A DNA stretch of 64,000 nucleotides from Acetobacter cibinongensis (GTDB lineage Bacteria; Pseudomonadota; Alphaproteobacteria; Acetobacterales; Acetobacteraceae): NCBI RefSeq assembly GCF_000963925.1, contig NZ_BAMV01000010.1, positions 102,648 to 166,647 of the forward strand, read 5' to 3'. Shown in pieces: positions 27,606 through 36,544 of the stretch. The notes below the pieces were generated by a model. That model was not told the origin of the DNA. It ran no database searches and was given only the letters and a program-made list of their open reading frames with translations. The translations under genes and the position numbers were made by a program. Every line of letters begins with the position of its first letter. The stretch's first letter is position 1.

Positions 27606-28539
27606 CTTTCCCGGCCGGCACACCCAGCATCTGCTTGGCCTGCAAGGCATGACGCCGGACCAGATTGAGCCGCTGCTTGATCTGGCCGAAAGCTATGCCC
27701 TGCTCAACCGGTCCCGCAAGGTCTCGCGGGACGTGTTGCGGGGCCGCACCCTGATAAACCTGTTTTTTGAAGACAGTACCCGCACCCGTACCTCGTTTGA
27801 GCTGGCGGGCAAGCGGTTGGGGGCGGACGTTATCAACATGTCTGTCGCCCAGTCTTCCGTGAACAAGGGGGAGACGCTGCTGGACACGGCAGCAACCCTC
27901 AACGCCATGCAGGCTGACCTGTTGGTCGTGCGCCATGCGCAGTCTGGCGCACCCGCCCTGCTGGCACAGAAGGTGGAAGCCTGCGTGGTGAATGCCGGGG
28001 ACGGCACGCATGAGCACCCAACACAGGCGCTGCTGGATGCCCTGACCATTCGCCGCCATTGTGGCCATCTGGCTGGCCTGACCGTTGCCATTTGCGGAGA
28101 TGTTGCCCATTCCCGTGTAGCGCGGTCAGACATTCACCTTCTTACCACCATGGGCAGCCGCGTGCGGGTTGTCGGGCCACCTACTCTGGTGCCAAACGCC
28201 CTTCGGCACCTTGGGGTGGAGGTTTTTCACACCATGGAGGAAGGCCTGAAGGATGTAGATGTGGTCATTATGCTCCGTCTGCAACGCGAGCGTATGTCCG
28301 CAGGGCTTATCCCGAGTGCCCGTGAATATTTCCGCTTTTATGGTCTGGACAATCGCAGGCTTGCGCTGGCCAAACCCAATGCCTTGGTAATGCACCCCGG
28401 CCCCATGAACCGTGGTGTGGAAATTGACAGTCAGGTCGCGGATTCTGACCAGAGCGTGATTCAGGAACAGGTGGAAATGGGCGTTGCCGTGCGCATGGCC
28501 GTGCTGGACCGCCTGACACGCAGCAGGCACTCAGCATGA
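27598..28539 (+). CDS. pyrB: Aspartate carbamoyltransferase catalytic subunit
   Basis: This enzyme condenses carbamoyl phosphate and aspartate in pyrimidine synthesis. The 313-residue protein has the carbamoyl-phosphate site [15 protein letters not shown], then [12 protein letters not shown] and the [11 protein letters not shown] segment. The ATG at 27598 lies within the last codons of gltX and has GGAGC eight bases upstream. It is followed by the pyrC-like gene with an ATGA overlap, the gene order of class A aspartate transcarbamoylases, which form a complex with a DHOase-like partner. No pyrI is present. Confidence 0.96.
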   Translation: MPSFPGRHTQHLLGLQGMTPDQIEPLLDLAESYALLNRSRKVSRDVLRGRTLINLFFEDSTRTRTSFELAGKRLGADVINMSVAQSSVNKGETLLDTAATLNAMQADLLVVRHAQSGAPALLAQKVEACVVNAGDGTHEHPTQALLDALTIRRHCGHLAGLTVAICGDVAHSRVARSDIHLLTTMGSRVRVVGPPTLVPNALRHLGVEVFHTMEEGLKDVDVVIMLRLQRERMSAGLIPSAREYFRFYGLDNRRLALAKPNALVMHPGPMNRGVEIDSQVADSDQSVIQEQVEMGVAVRMAVLDRLTRSRHSA

Positions 28540-29828
28540 GCACTCTCCTTTTTGAAAATGTCCGGCTTCTGGACCCGTCCGCAGAACTGGACCAACCGGG
28601 CCGCCTGCTAGTTCGCAACGGGGTTATTGAAGCCACGGATAAAGCCGGTGCTGAAGGCAAGCCTGAAGACGCACAGATCATTGACGGCCACGGGGCTGTG
28701 CTGTGCCCCGGCCTTGTGGATATGCGCGTTGAAATTGGTGAGCCAGGACACGAGTATCGTGAGACCATAGCCTCCGCAGCACGCGCTGCCTCCGCCGGTG
28801 GCATCACAACCATTGCCGTCTTACCAACCTGCGAACCCGCCATTGACAACCCTGCCCTCGTAAGGCTGCTGCGTGGCCGTGGTGAGGAAACAGGAGCCAT
28901 TTCCATTCTGCCCTATGGCGCTTTGACAAAAGGGTGCAAAGGGCAGGAACTGGCGGAAATTGGCTTGCTGAACGAAGCAGGGGCCGTTGCCTTTACAGAT
29001 GGCGCCCGCGCCATAGACCCAGCCCGCCTTATGCGGCAGGCCCTGACCTATGCCAGCGGCTTTAACGCCATGGTGGTGCAACACCCGGAAGAACCATCCC
29101 TCGCAGGTTCTGGCTGTGCAACTGCGGGTGAGCTTGCCACCCGCATGGGCCTGCCGGGTATTCCGACCGTAGCAGAAGCCATCATGATTGCGCGGGACAT
29201 CAGACTTGCAGAACTCACGGGTGGCCGCCTGCATTTCGGCCATGTCTCAACCGGGGAAGGCGTTGAACTGATCCGTCAGGCCAAGGCCCGCGGCGTCCCT
29301 GTCACCTGCGATACCGCCCCGCATTATATTGACCTGAACGAAAACGCGATTGGCGACTTCCGTACCTACGCCAAGTTCTCCCCCCCGCTCCGGTCCGAAG
29401 CTGATCGTCTGGCGGTGTGTGCTGGGCTGGCCGATGGCACAATTGACGCCATAGCCTCCGACCACCTGCCACGTGATGCTGATGACAAGCGCCTGCCCTT
29501 TGCGCAAGCAGCAACCGGCGGTACAGGCATGGTCACACTGCTGGGTGTGACATTGGGCCGTGTGCATGATGGCACACTCACCCTGGCACAGGCCATTGCC
29601 CTGCTTACGCATAAACCCGCCGGTTTGCTGCGCTCAAAAGCAGGCACTCTGGCCAAGGGTGCCGCCGCAGACCTCTGCCTGTTTGCACCGGAACGGAGCT
29701 GGCTGGTGGAAGCAGGCTCCCTACCGGGCCGTGCACAAAATACGCCTTTTGATGGCCGTGCGCTGGAAGGCAAAGTGCTGGGTACCTGGAAAGCGGGCCG
29801 TGCTGTGTATGGGGCAACAGCAGCATGA
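28536..29828 (+). CDS. Dihydroorotase-like subunit, probably non-catalytic (PyrC')
   Basis: This 430-residue amidohydrolase-fold protein would normally be labelled dihydroorotase. The HxH metal ligands that follow the PGLVD strand are replaced by R64-V65-E66 ([20 protein letters not shown]). Other ligand positions survive, such as the His in QHPEE, the His in FGHVSTGEG and the Asp in ASDHLPRD. This is the state known for PyrC' of Pseudomonas-type class A aspartate transcarbamoylase, where an inactive DHOase is needed to assemble PyrB. The ATGA overlap with pyrB supports a subunit role. A catalytic dihydroorotase should be encoded elsewhere in the genome. Residual activity cannot be excluded from sequence. 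Confidence 0.88.
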   Translation: MSTLLFENVRLLDPSAELDQPGRLLVRNGVIEATDKAGAEGKPEDAQIIDGHGAVLCPGLVDMRVEIGEPGHEYRETIASAARAASAGGITTIAVLPTCEPAIDNPALVRLLRGRGEETGAISILPYGALTKGCKGQELAEIGLLNEAGAVAFTDGARAIDPARLMRQALTYASGFNAMVVQHPEEPSLAGSGCATAGELATRMGLPGIPTVAEAIMIARDIRLAELTGGRLHFGHVSTGEGVELIRQAKARGVPVTCDTAPHYIDLNENAIGDFRTYAKFSPPLRSEADRLAVCAGLADGTIDAIASDHLPRDADDKRLPFAQAATGGTGMVTLLGVTLGRVHDGTLTLAQAIALLTHKPAGLLRSKAGTLAKGAAADLCLFAPERSWLVEAGSLPGRAQNTPFDGRALEGKVLGTWKAGRAVYGATAA

Positions 29829-30469
29829 CGGAAAATCTGCCGACCTACGCGCTTTGGCTCATGGCTGCCATGGCCTTCCTTGGTTACTGCCTGGGCAGCG
29901 TACCCTTTGGCCTCATTCTGACTAATCTGGCTGGCGCGGGAGACCTGCGCAAAATTGGCTCTGGCAACATTGGTGCCACCAATGTGCTGCGGACAGGCCG
30001 CAAAGACCTTGCCGCAGCCACACTGGCGCTGGACGCAGCCAAAGGCTTTCTGGCCGTAGTGATTGCATGGATCATGACACCGCCGGATTTTGCGGCACCT
30101 ATTACAGCCGTTACAGCCCTAGCCGTGGTTTTTGGGCATTGCTTCCCCATTTTCCTTGGGTTCCGCGGGGGCAAAGGGGTTGCAACGGGGCTTGGTGCCT
30201 TACTGGCCCTCTCTCCTCTCACCGGGCTGGTGGGATGTGCTGCATGGCTGGGTTTTGCCAAACTGACCCGCATTTCCTCAGCAGGAGCCATTGCCGCATT
30301 TGTCATCATGCCTGTGGTGATGCTGGCGCTGCATGATTTCAGCTTCCAGACCTCCCCCAAACCAATGGCAACACTGCTCATCAGCGTGCTGGTGCTCGCC
30401 CGCCACCACGCCAACATTGGCCGCCTCCTGAACGGGACAGAGCCTCGGGTTGAGCGCAAGGTAAAATGA
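29825..30469 (+). CDS. plsY: Glycerol-3-phosphate acyltransferase PlsY
   Basis: This inner-membrane enzyme transfers acyl groups from acyl-phosphate to glycerol-3-phosphate, the first step in phospholipid synthesis. The 214-residue protein has the three conserved loops: GSVPFGLILTNLAG, then KIGSGNIGATNVLRTG, and GHCFPIFLGFRGGKGVATG. Hydrophobic segments separate them. It overlaps the upstream pyrC-like gene as ATGA and precedes dprA by ten bases. PlsC (9.7 kb) catalyses the next step. Confidence 0.96.
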   Translation: MTENLPTYALWLMAAMAFLGYCLGSVPFGLILTNLAGAGDLRKIGSGNIGATNVLRTGRKDLAAATLALDAAKGFLAVVIAWIMTPPDFAAPITAVTALAVVFGHCFPIFLGFRGGKGVATGLGALLALSPLTGLVGCAAWLGFAKLTRISSAGAIAAFVIMPVVMLALHDFSFQTSPKPMATLLISVLVLARHHANIGRLLNGTEPRVERKVK

Positions 30470-30479
30470 GACAGCCTGC

Positions 30480-31730
30480 GTGACAGATCTTCTGGCCTGC
30501 CTGCGCCTTGCCCGGACCGACGGTATCGGGCCGGGGCGCTGGCGGCAGATGATAGAACGCTACCATACGCCACAATCGGCCGTTGAAGCGCTACCCCACC
30601 TGCGTATCAAAGGCCGGGCATCTTTCGCTCCCCCGCCGGTTGAGCAGATAACCCGTGAAATTGAACAGACCCTGAAGCTGGGTGGCCAGTTCCTGACTGT
30701 GCTGGACCCTGCTTACCCCCCGCAACTGCGGGCCTGCCCGGACGCGCCGCCGGTTTTATCTGTTTTGGGAGACCGTGCCGCACTCAGCAAACCGGGCGTT
30801 GGTCTGGTCGGGGCGCGCAATGCGTCCGTGCATGGTGTCCGGCTGGCAGAAAGTCTGGCAACGGATCTGGTCGAAGCAGGCCTGACAGTCATCTCCGGGT
30901 TGGCACGCGGCATTGACCGAGCCGCCCACATGGGCGCGTTGCACCGTAAAGGTGTGACGATAGCCGCCATTGCAGGCGGACTGGACCGCCCCTACCCGCC
31001 AGAAAATATACGCCTTCAGGCAGAAATTGCAGAAAAGGGCGTGGTTGTAACGGAAGCGCCCCTTGGCACCATTCCAACCGCGCGCCATTTCCCGCGCCGT
31101 AACCGTCTTATTGCCGGATTAGGACTGGGGTGTGTGGTGGTGGAGGCCGCCTTGCATTCCGGCACCCTTATTACCGCACGGCTGGCGCTGGACTATGGGC
31201 GAGAGCTTTTTGCAGTTCCCGGCACACCACTGGACCCACGCTGCCGTGGCAGTAATGACCTGCTTCGTCATGGAGCCATTCTGACTGAAAGTGCGGCTGA
31301 CATTCTGGCACATCTGCCGCCCCTTTCCCGCTTCGCGTCCTTTCCGCACGGTCCACTTTCACAAGAAAATACGAGTCAGCGTGTTTTTTACCCCAGTCCT
31401 GCTGACACCCTGTTTACCTCCCCCCCCACATCAGGCCAGCCCAGCCGGGTTTCAGGCCAGAAGCCGCCTAAATCTGCTGAATTTCATTCTTTCTCTCCCG
31501 CTGATCCTGCGCAAAGTCCCCCACCCGTACAGCATGCCACTATGCAGGAAAAATTACTTGATCTGCTCTCCTTTACGCCCATACCGGTTGACGATCTGGT
31601 TAGGCACTGTCAGTTCTCAGCTTCCGCCGTCTTGACTGCGCTGACAGAACTTGAGTTGACCGAGCGCATTACGCTCCTTCCCGGAGGGCGCGTTGCCTTG
31701 GCAAATGAGGCAGGCAAGAGGGCTGATTGA
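30480..31730 (+). CDS. dprA: DNA-processing protein DprA
   Basis: DprA loads RecA onto incoming single-stranded DNA in natural transformation. The 416-residue protein starts at a GTG ten bases after plsY. The Rossmann-like domain shows LVGARNASVHG, then TVISGLARGIDRAAHMGAL and RNRLIAGLGLGCVVVEAALH, followed by LFAVPGTPLDPRCRGSNDLL. A variable Pro/Ser-rich linker precedes a C-terminal winged helix (LLSFTPIPVDDLVRHC). With comEC at 24-26 kb this gives two core transformation genes in one 8-kb stretch; pilus and comF genes are not in view. Confidence 0.94.
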   Translation: MTDLLACLRLARTDGIGPGRWRQMIERYHTPQSAVEALPHLRIKGRASFAPPPVEQITREIEQTLKLGGQFLTVLDPAYPPQLRACPDAPPVLSVLGDRAALSKPGVGLVGARNASVHGVRLAESLATDLVEAGLTVISGLARGIDRAAHMGALHRKGVTIAAIAGGLDRPYPPENIRLQAEIAEKGVVVTEAPLGTIPTARHFPRRNRLIAGLGLGCVVVEAALHSGTLITARLALDYGRELFAVPGTPLDPRCRGSNDLLRHGAILTESAADILAHLPPLSRFASFPHGPLSQENTSQRVFYPSPADTLFTSPPTSGQPSRVSGQKPPKSAEFHSFSPADPAQSPPPVQHATMQEKLLDLLSFTPIPVDDLVRHCQFSASAVLTALTELELTERITLLPGGRVALANEAGKRAD

Positions 31731-31759
31731 AGTGCTGCTTCCGGCAGGTCGGAGAGACT

Positions 31760-34456
31760 ATGACTGACGTTGTGGTGGTCGAATCGCCAGCAAAGGCGAA
31801 AACGATCAACAAATATCTTGGTGATGGCTACACGGTACTGGCTTCCTTTGGCCATGTCCGGGACTTACCACCCAAAGACGGATCCGTACGGCCGGATGAA
31901 GGCTTTGCCATGTCCTGGCAAGCAGATGAGCGCGGCACCAAACAGGTTGCCGCCATCATCAAGGCGTTGCGCGGTGCCAAGACACTGTATCTGGCCACTG
32001 ACCCGGACCGTGAAGGTGAGGCCATTTCCTGGCACGTCCGGTCCATGCTGGAAGAAAAGAAGGTTCTTAAAGGCGTTGATGTTCAACGTGTGACCTTTAA
32101 CGAGATTACCAAAAGCGCCATCAAACACGCGATGGCACACCCGCGTGAGCTCGATTTTCCGCTGATCGAGGCCTATCTGGCCCGCCGCGCGTTGGACTAT
32201 CTGGTGGGCTTTACCCTCTCTCCTGTTCTGTGGCGTAAACTGCCCGGTTCTAAAAGTGCTGGCCGTGTGCAGTCTGTCGCCCTCCGCCTGATTTGTGAGC
32301 GGGAAGCGGAAATTGAGGTTTTTCAGCCGCGCGAATACTGGACCGTAGCCGCGGCCCTGACCACACCCGCTGGTGCCCCGTTTACCGCACGCCTGACCCA
32401 CCTGAACGGCAAGAAGCTCGACCAGTTTGACCTGAATACTGCGGACTTAGCGGAAGCCGCCCGGAAGACTGTTGAGGGTGAAACGCTCTCCGTGTCCTCT
32501 GTTGAGCGGCGCAAGGTCAAACGCAACCCGCAGCCACCGTTCACCACCTCCACCCTTCAGCAGGAAGCATCGCGCAAGCTGGGTATGGGGGCACAGGTCA
32601 CCATGCGTACAGCCCAGCAACTCTATGAAGGGATTGAACTGGGCGGTGAAACCGTTGGTCTTATTACCTATATGCGTACCGATGGTGTGCAAATGGCACA
32701 GGAGGCCATTAACGCTATCCGCAGCCATATTGGTAAGCAGATTGGCCCGGACTACGTTCCGCAGCAGGCACGGCATTATTCGTCCAAAGCCAAAAATGCG
32801 CAGGAAGCCCACGAAGCCATCCGCCCGACAGATGTGTTCCGCACACCGTCCTCCGTTGCCGGATATCTGACACCAGATCAGCGCCGCTTGTATGAACTGG
32901 TCTGGAAACGTGCCGTAGCCAGCCAAATGGAATCTGCCGCACTAGATCAGGTTGCGGTTGATATCTCTGGCCCTTCCGGCCAGACCGTATTGCGCGCCAA
33001 CGGCTCCATCATCACGTTTGACGGCTTCCTGCGCCTGTATACCGAAGGCCGGGATGATAGCGACAAAGCAGCGGATGATGACTCCCGCATGTTGCCTCCC
33101 ATGCAGGAACGTGACCCGCTAAAGCAGGAAAAAGTAGAGGCAGACCAGCACTTCACCCAGCCTCCACCCCGCTTTTCCGAGGCCTCACTGGTCAAGAAGA
33201 TGGAAGAGATCGGCATTGGTCGCCCTTCCACTTATGCCTCCATCCTGACTGTGCTGCGGGACCGCAACTATGTCATGCTGGAAAACCGCCGCTTCATCCC
33301 TGAAGCACGCGGGCGCTTGGTGACAGCATTCCTCGTCTCCTTCTTTGAGCGCTATGTAGACACCAAGTTTACCGCAAGCCTTGAAGAACTGCTGGACGAT
33401 ATTTCAGCCGGTCAGGCTAACTGGAAAGAGGTTCTGGCCTCCTTCTGGCAGCATTTCTCCCAAGCCGTGGCTGATACCAAAGACCTGACCATTACCGATG
33501 TGCTCAATGCACTCGATAAAGACCTTGGGCCTTTCTTCTTCCCGCCCCGGCCAGATGGGTCAGACCCACGCCATTGCACAGCCTGCGGTACGGGCCGCCT
33601 TGGCCTGAAACTGGGCCGGTATGGCGCGTTTATTGGCTGTTCCAATTATCCGGAATGCCAGTTCACCCGCCGCCTGTCTGCCGATAGCGCCGAGGATGGT
33701 GAGGGCAGCGAAGGCCTGAAGGACGGTATGCGCGTTCTTGGCCAGCACCCTGACACTGGCGAAGATATTACGGTCCGCCAAGGCCCGTGGGGGCTTTATG
33801 TGCAGCAGGGTGAACCAGACCCCAATGACAAGAAGGCCAAACCTAAGCGGGCCTCTCTGCCCAAAGGCGTGGAAGGGGACAAAATCACGCTGGAGACGGC
33901 TGTGGGGCTGCTCTCCCTCCCCCGTCTTGTGGGGCTACACCCTGAAACTCAGGAACCAATTGAGGCCGGACTTGGCCGCTTCGGGCCTTATGTCAAAATG
34001 GGTGCCATCTATGGCTCTCTGGACAAAGACGACGATGTGCTGACCATTGGCCTGAACAGGGCTGTGGATGCTCTGGCCAAAAAACTGGCCTCCATCCGCA
34101 CTCTGGGGGCACACCCCAAAGACGCCGAGCCTGTTATGGTGCGTAAAGGCCGCTTTGGCCCTTATGTGCAACATGGGCAGATGGTCGCTACTCTTCCCCG
34201 TGGCACAGATATGGATGATGTCACGCTGGATGACGCCGTGGCGCTGCTGGCAGAAAAAGGAAAACCTTTGAAAGCCAAAGGGGCTGCTGCCAAAAAGAAG
34301 ACAGCCACCAAGACCACGTCCAAGAAAACCACCACCAAAGCGGCCAAAACAGCCGAAGGGGACGCAACTCCGGCAAAAGCCAAAAAAGCGCCCGCCAAGA
34401 AAGCTGCGCCTGAAAAGGCAAGTACCACCACAACGCGCAAGAAAAAGGCCGAATAA
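31760..34456 (+). CDS. topA: DNA topoisomerase I
   Basis: This type IA topoisomerase relaxes negative supercoils. The 898-residue protein has the Toprim motifs VVVESPAKAKTI and ATDPDREGEAISWH, the catalytic Tyr in ITYMRTDGVQMA, and one zinc ribbon (CTACGTG with GCSNYPEC). Three C-terminal ribbon-like repeats follow (RQGPWGLYV, GLGRFGPYV, RKGRFGPYV). The end is a long Lys/Ala/Thr-rich tail like those that increase DNA affinity. GGAG lies just before the ATG at 31760; an upstream frame start at 31727 is inside dprA. RNase R begins three bases after its stop. Confidence 0.97.
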   Translation: MTDVVVVESPAKAKTINKYLGDGYTVLASFGHVRDLPPKDGSVRPDEGFAMSWQADERGTKQVAAIIKALRGAKTLYLATDPDREGEAISWHVRSMLEEKKVLKGVDVQRVTFNEITKSAIKHAMAHPRELDFPLIEAYLARRALDYLVGFTLSPVLWRKLPGSKSAGRVQSVALRLICEREAEIEVFQPREYWTVAAALTTPAGAPFTARLTHLNGKKLDQFDLNTADLAEAARKTVEGETLSVSSVERRKVKRNPQPPFTTSTLQQEASRKLGMGAQVTMRTAQQLYEGIELGGETVGLITYMRTDGVQMAQEAINAIRSHIGKQIGPDYVPQQARHYSSKAKNAQEAHEAIRPTDVFRTPSSVAGYLTPDQRRLYELVWKRAVASQMESAALDQVAVDISGPSGQTVLRANGSIITFDGFLRLYTEGRDDSDKAADDDSRMLPPMQERDPLKQEKVEADQHFTQPPPRFSEASLVKKMEEIGIGRPSTYASILTVLRDRNYVMLENRRFIPEARGRLVTAFLVSFFERYVDTKFTASLEELLDDISAGQANWKEVLASFWQHFSQAVADTKDLTITDVLNALDKDLGPFFFPPRPDGSDPRHCTACGTGRLGLKLGRYGAFIGCSNYPECQFTRRLSADSAEDGEGSEGLKDGMRVLGQHPDTGEDITVRQGPWGLYVQQGEPDPNDKKAKPKRASLPKGVEGDKITLETAVGLLSLPRLVGLHPETQEPIEAGLGRFGPYVKMGAIYGSLDKDDDVLTIGLNRAVDALAKKLASIRTLGAHPKDAEPVMVRKGRFGPYVQHGQMVATLPRGTDMDDVTLDDAVALLAEKGKPLKAKGAAAKKKTATKTTSKKTTTKAAKTAEGDATPAKAKKAPAKKAAPEKASTTTTRKKKAE

Positions 34457-34459
34457 ACC

Positions 34460-36544
34460 ATGCGGAAGGGCAGCGGGCCTTTGCCCCTGTCCGACCATGG
34501 GGCCATTCGGCACGCATTGGAAGCTGGCACAGCCCCTATGGGGCTTGCAGATATTCTCCATGCTTTAGGGTTACCCCTTAGCCTGAAGGCACAGTTGCGG
34601 GCTGTGCTGCATGAAATGGCACTGGCCGGAGCGCTGGCAACGCTCCCTCCGGGCAGACTGAAAGCCATTACCGGCCTGCCGGAAATGGTGCGCGTGACAG
34701 TGGGGCACCTGCGGTCTGACGGTTGCGCCTATGCCCATCAGAGCCATACCCCAGACACCTCGATTCTGCTTGTCTCCGGCCTTTCAGATGGTACTTTCCT
34801 GCTGCCTGGCGATGAGGTTCTCGTCCGGTTGCGTCCGTGTACGGCCCGTAACCGTTTACGGGAAGGACGCCCCATCCGTCTGCTCTCCCGCCAGATCAAG
34901 AGTTTTCCGGCGCATCTGACAGCCTGTTGCTTTCAGGCTGACACAACATGTCTGGCCACTTTTGAACCCTGCGATGGACGCATCGACCTGACCGTTACTG
35001 TGAAGGTCCCACAGGAGAATGCTTTTTTCACAGCCTTGAAGCCCGGTGTCATTGCGTTGCTGGACGCCGCCGCCCCACAGGCTGGCAAAAACGCGCCCTT
35101 TGCGATGACGCGTATTTTAGGGAACTGTGATGCTCCCGGCATGGCAGCTACCCTCAGCATTCTGACACATACCCTACCGGAAAACTTTACTCCAGAAAGC
35201 GAGGCTCAGGCTCATCTTGCCTCCCAACGCCCAGCCACGTTGGAAACAGCCGGGCGGCGCGATCTGAGTGATCTGCCGCTCGTCACGATTGATGATGAGA
35301 CAGCGCAGGATTTTGATGATGCCATTTGGGCAGAGGAGACCGCTGAGGGTTTCCATCTGGTCATTGCAATAGCCGATGTCAGCCATTACGTGCCGGAAGG
35401 GTCTACACTGGACCAAGAGGCCCGTATACGCGGCAACTCCGTTTATCTGCCGGGCCATGTGCTGCCTATGCTCCCGGAAAGCCTCTCGGCTGGAGCGTGC
35501 TCCCTCAAGCCGCATGAAGACCGGCTTTGCGTCTATGTTGATCTCACTCTTAACGCTGACGGACAGTGTGTGTCAGGCCATCTGGGCAGGGCCCTCATGC
35601 GCAGTGCCGCACGCCTGACCTACCGGCAGGTGCAAGCCGAACTGGATGGGCATGATGACGCAGCATTCTCCTTGGCTAAGCTGCCCCCTGCTCTACTCAG
35701 CACGTTAGCAAAAGCCGCTGCCGCCCTGCGTCAGGAAGCCGTGAGCAGAGGAGAAAGGAGCGAGAACACACACGCACCGGATGCCTACAGCATAGAGTTT
35801 GACCAGGTGGGGTATCCCGTTGCGTTCACACCCCGCCCACAGGGTCTGGCGGAGGATATTGTGGCGCGCTTCATGATAGCCGCCAACCGCTTTGTGGCAG
35901 ACTTCATGCGGCAAAACAGCGTTCAGGGCATGTTCCGGGGACATGCCGCCCCTAAAGCCGGGCAGCAGGGTCGCCGTGTGCCTGCGTACTACTCTCCTGT
36001 CGCAGCTCTCCATCATGGATTGGCCCTGCCAGCCTATGCGCATTTCACCAGCCCCATACGCCGCTATGCTGATCTGGTCACACATCGTGCCGTTATTGCA
36101 ACATTAGAGTCCACCTCACTTCCCTACCCGTCTGAGGACGATACAGCCGCCGAGTCAGGTTTGCAGAAAATGCAGATTTTACATGCGCTGGCAGGGCATC
36201 TGCATTTTACGGAGCGCCGTGCTGCGTCTGCCACACTGGCCTGCCAGAACCGGCTTGCAGCGCTCTTTTTACGCCCCTTGTGCGGTCACGCCATGACGGC
36301 CTATGTGACAGGAACAACACGCTCGGCCGTCACCCTGACATTGACGAAGACGGGAACTCCGTCTTTGCTTTTCCGCAGCGCTTTGCCGGATGATTCAGGA
36401 TTGTATGACGACTCGCACACCACACACGCACCTCAGCGGTCTGAAGCAACGCTTCAGCCAGGCTGCATGCTGTCTGTTGTGCTCAGGGCAACAAACCCGG
36501 CGCGAGGCACCCTTACTCTGGCAGCAGATTCCCATGCGCGCTAA
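34460..36544 (+). CDS. rnr: Ribonuclease R
   Basis: This 3'-to-5' exoribonuclease of the RNB family degrades structured RNA. The 694-residue protein begins with a helix-turn-helix-like segment (MGLADILHALGLPLSLKAQL), then cold-shock-type beta domains, the RNB domain with TIDDETAQDFDDAIWAEE and DVSHYVPEGS, and a C-terminal S1 domain. It is shorter than E. coli RNase R (about 813) and lacks the Lys-rich tail, within the range of alphaproteobacterial forms. It is coupled to topA (three-base gap), and the next gene starts inside its last codons. Confidence 0.93.
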   Translation: MRKGSGPLPLSDHGAIRHALEAGTAPMGLADILHALGLPLSLKAQLRAVLHEMALAGALATLPPGRLKAITGLPEMVRVTVGHLRSDGCAYAHQSHTPDTSILLVSGLSDGTFLLPGDEVLVRLRPCTARNRLREGRPIRLLSRQIKSFPAHLTACCFQADTTCLATFEPCDGRIDLTVTVKVPQENAFFTALKPGVIALLDAAAPQAGKNAPFAMTRILGNCDAPGMAATLSILTHTLPENFTPESEAQAHLASQRPATLETAGRRDLSDLPLVTIDDETAQDFDDAIWAEETAEGFHLVIAIADVSHYVPEGSTLDQEARIRGNSVYLPGHVLPMLPESLSAGACSLKPHEDRLCVYVDLTLNADGQCVSGHLGRALMRSAARLTYRQVQAELDGHDDAAFSLAKLPPALLSTLAKAAAALRQEAVSRGERSENTHAPDAYSIEFDQVGYPVAFTPRPQGLAEDIVARFMIAANRFVADFMRQNSVQGMFRGHAAPKAGQQGRRVPAYYSPVAALHHGLALPAYAHFTSPIRRYADLVTHRAVIATLESTSLPYPSEDDTAAESGLQKMQILHALAGHLHFTERRAASATLACQNRLAALFLRPLCGHAMTAYVTGTTRSAVTLTLTKTGTPSLLFRSALPDDSGLYDDSHTTHAPQRSEATLQPGCMLSVVLRATNPARGTLTLAADSHAR

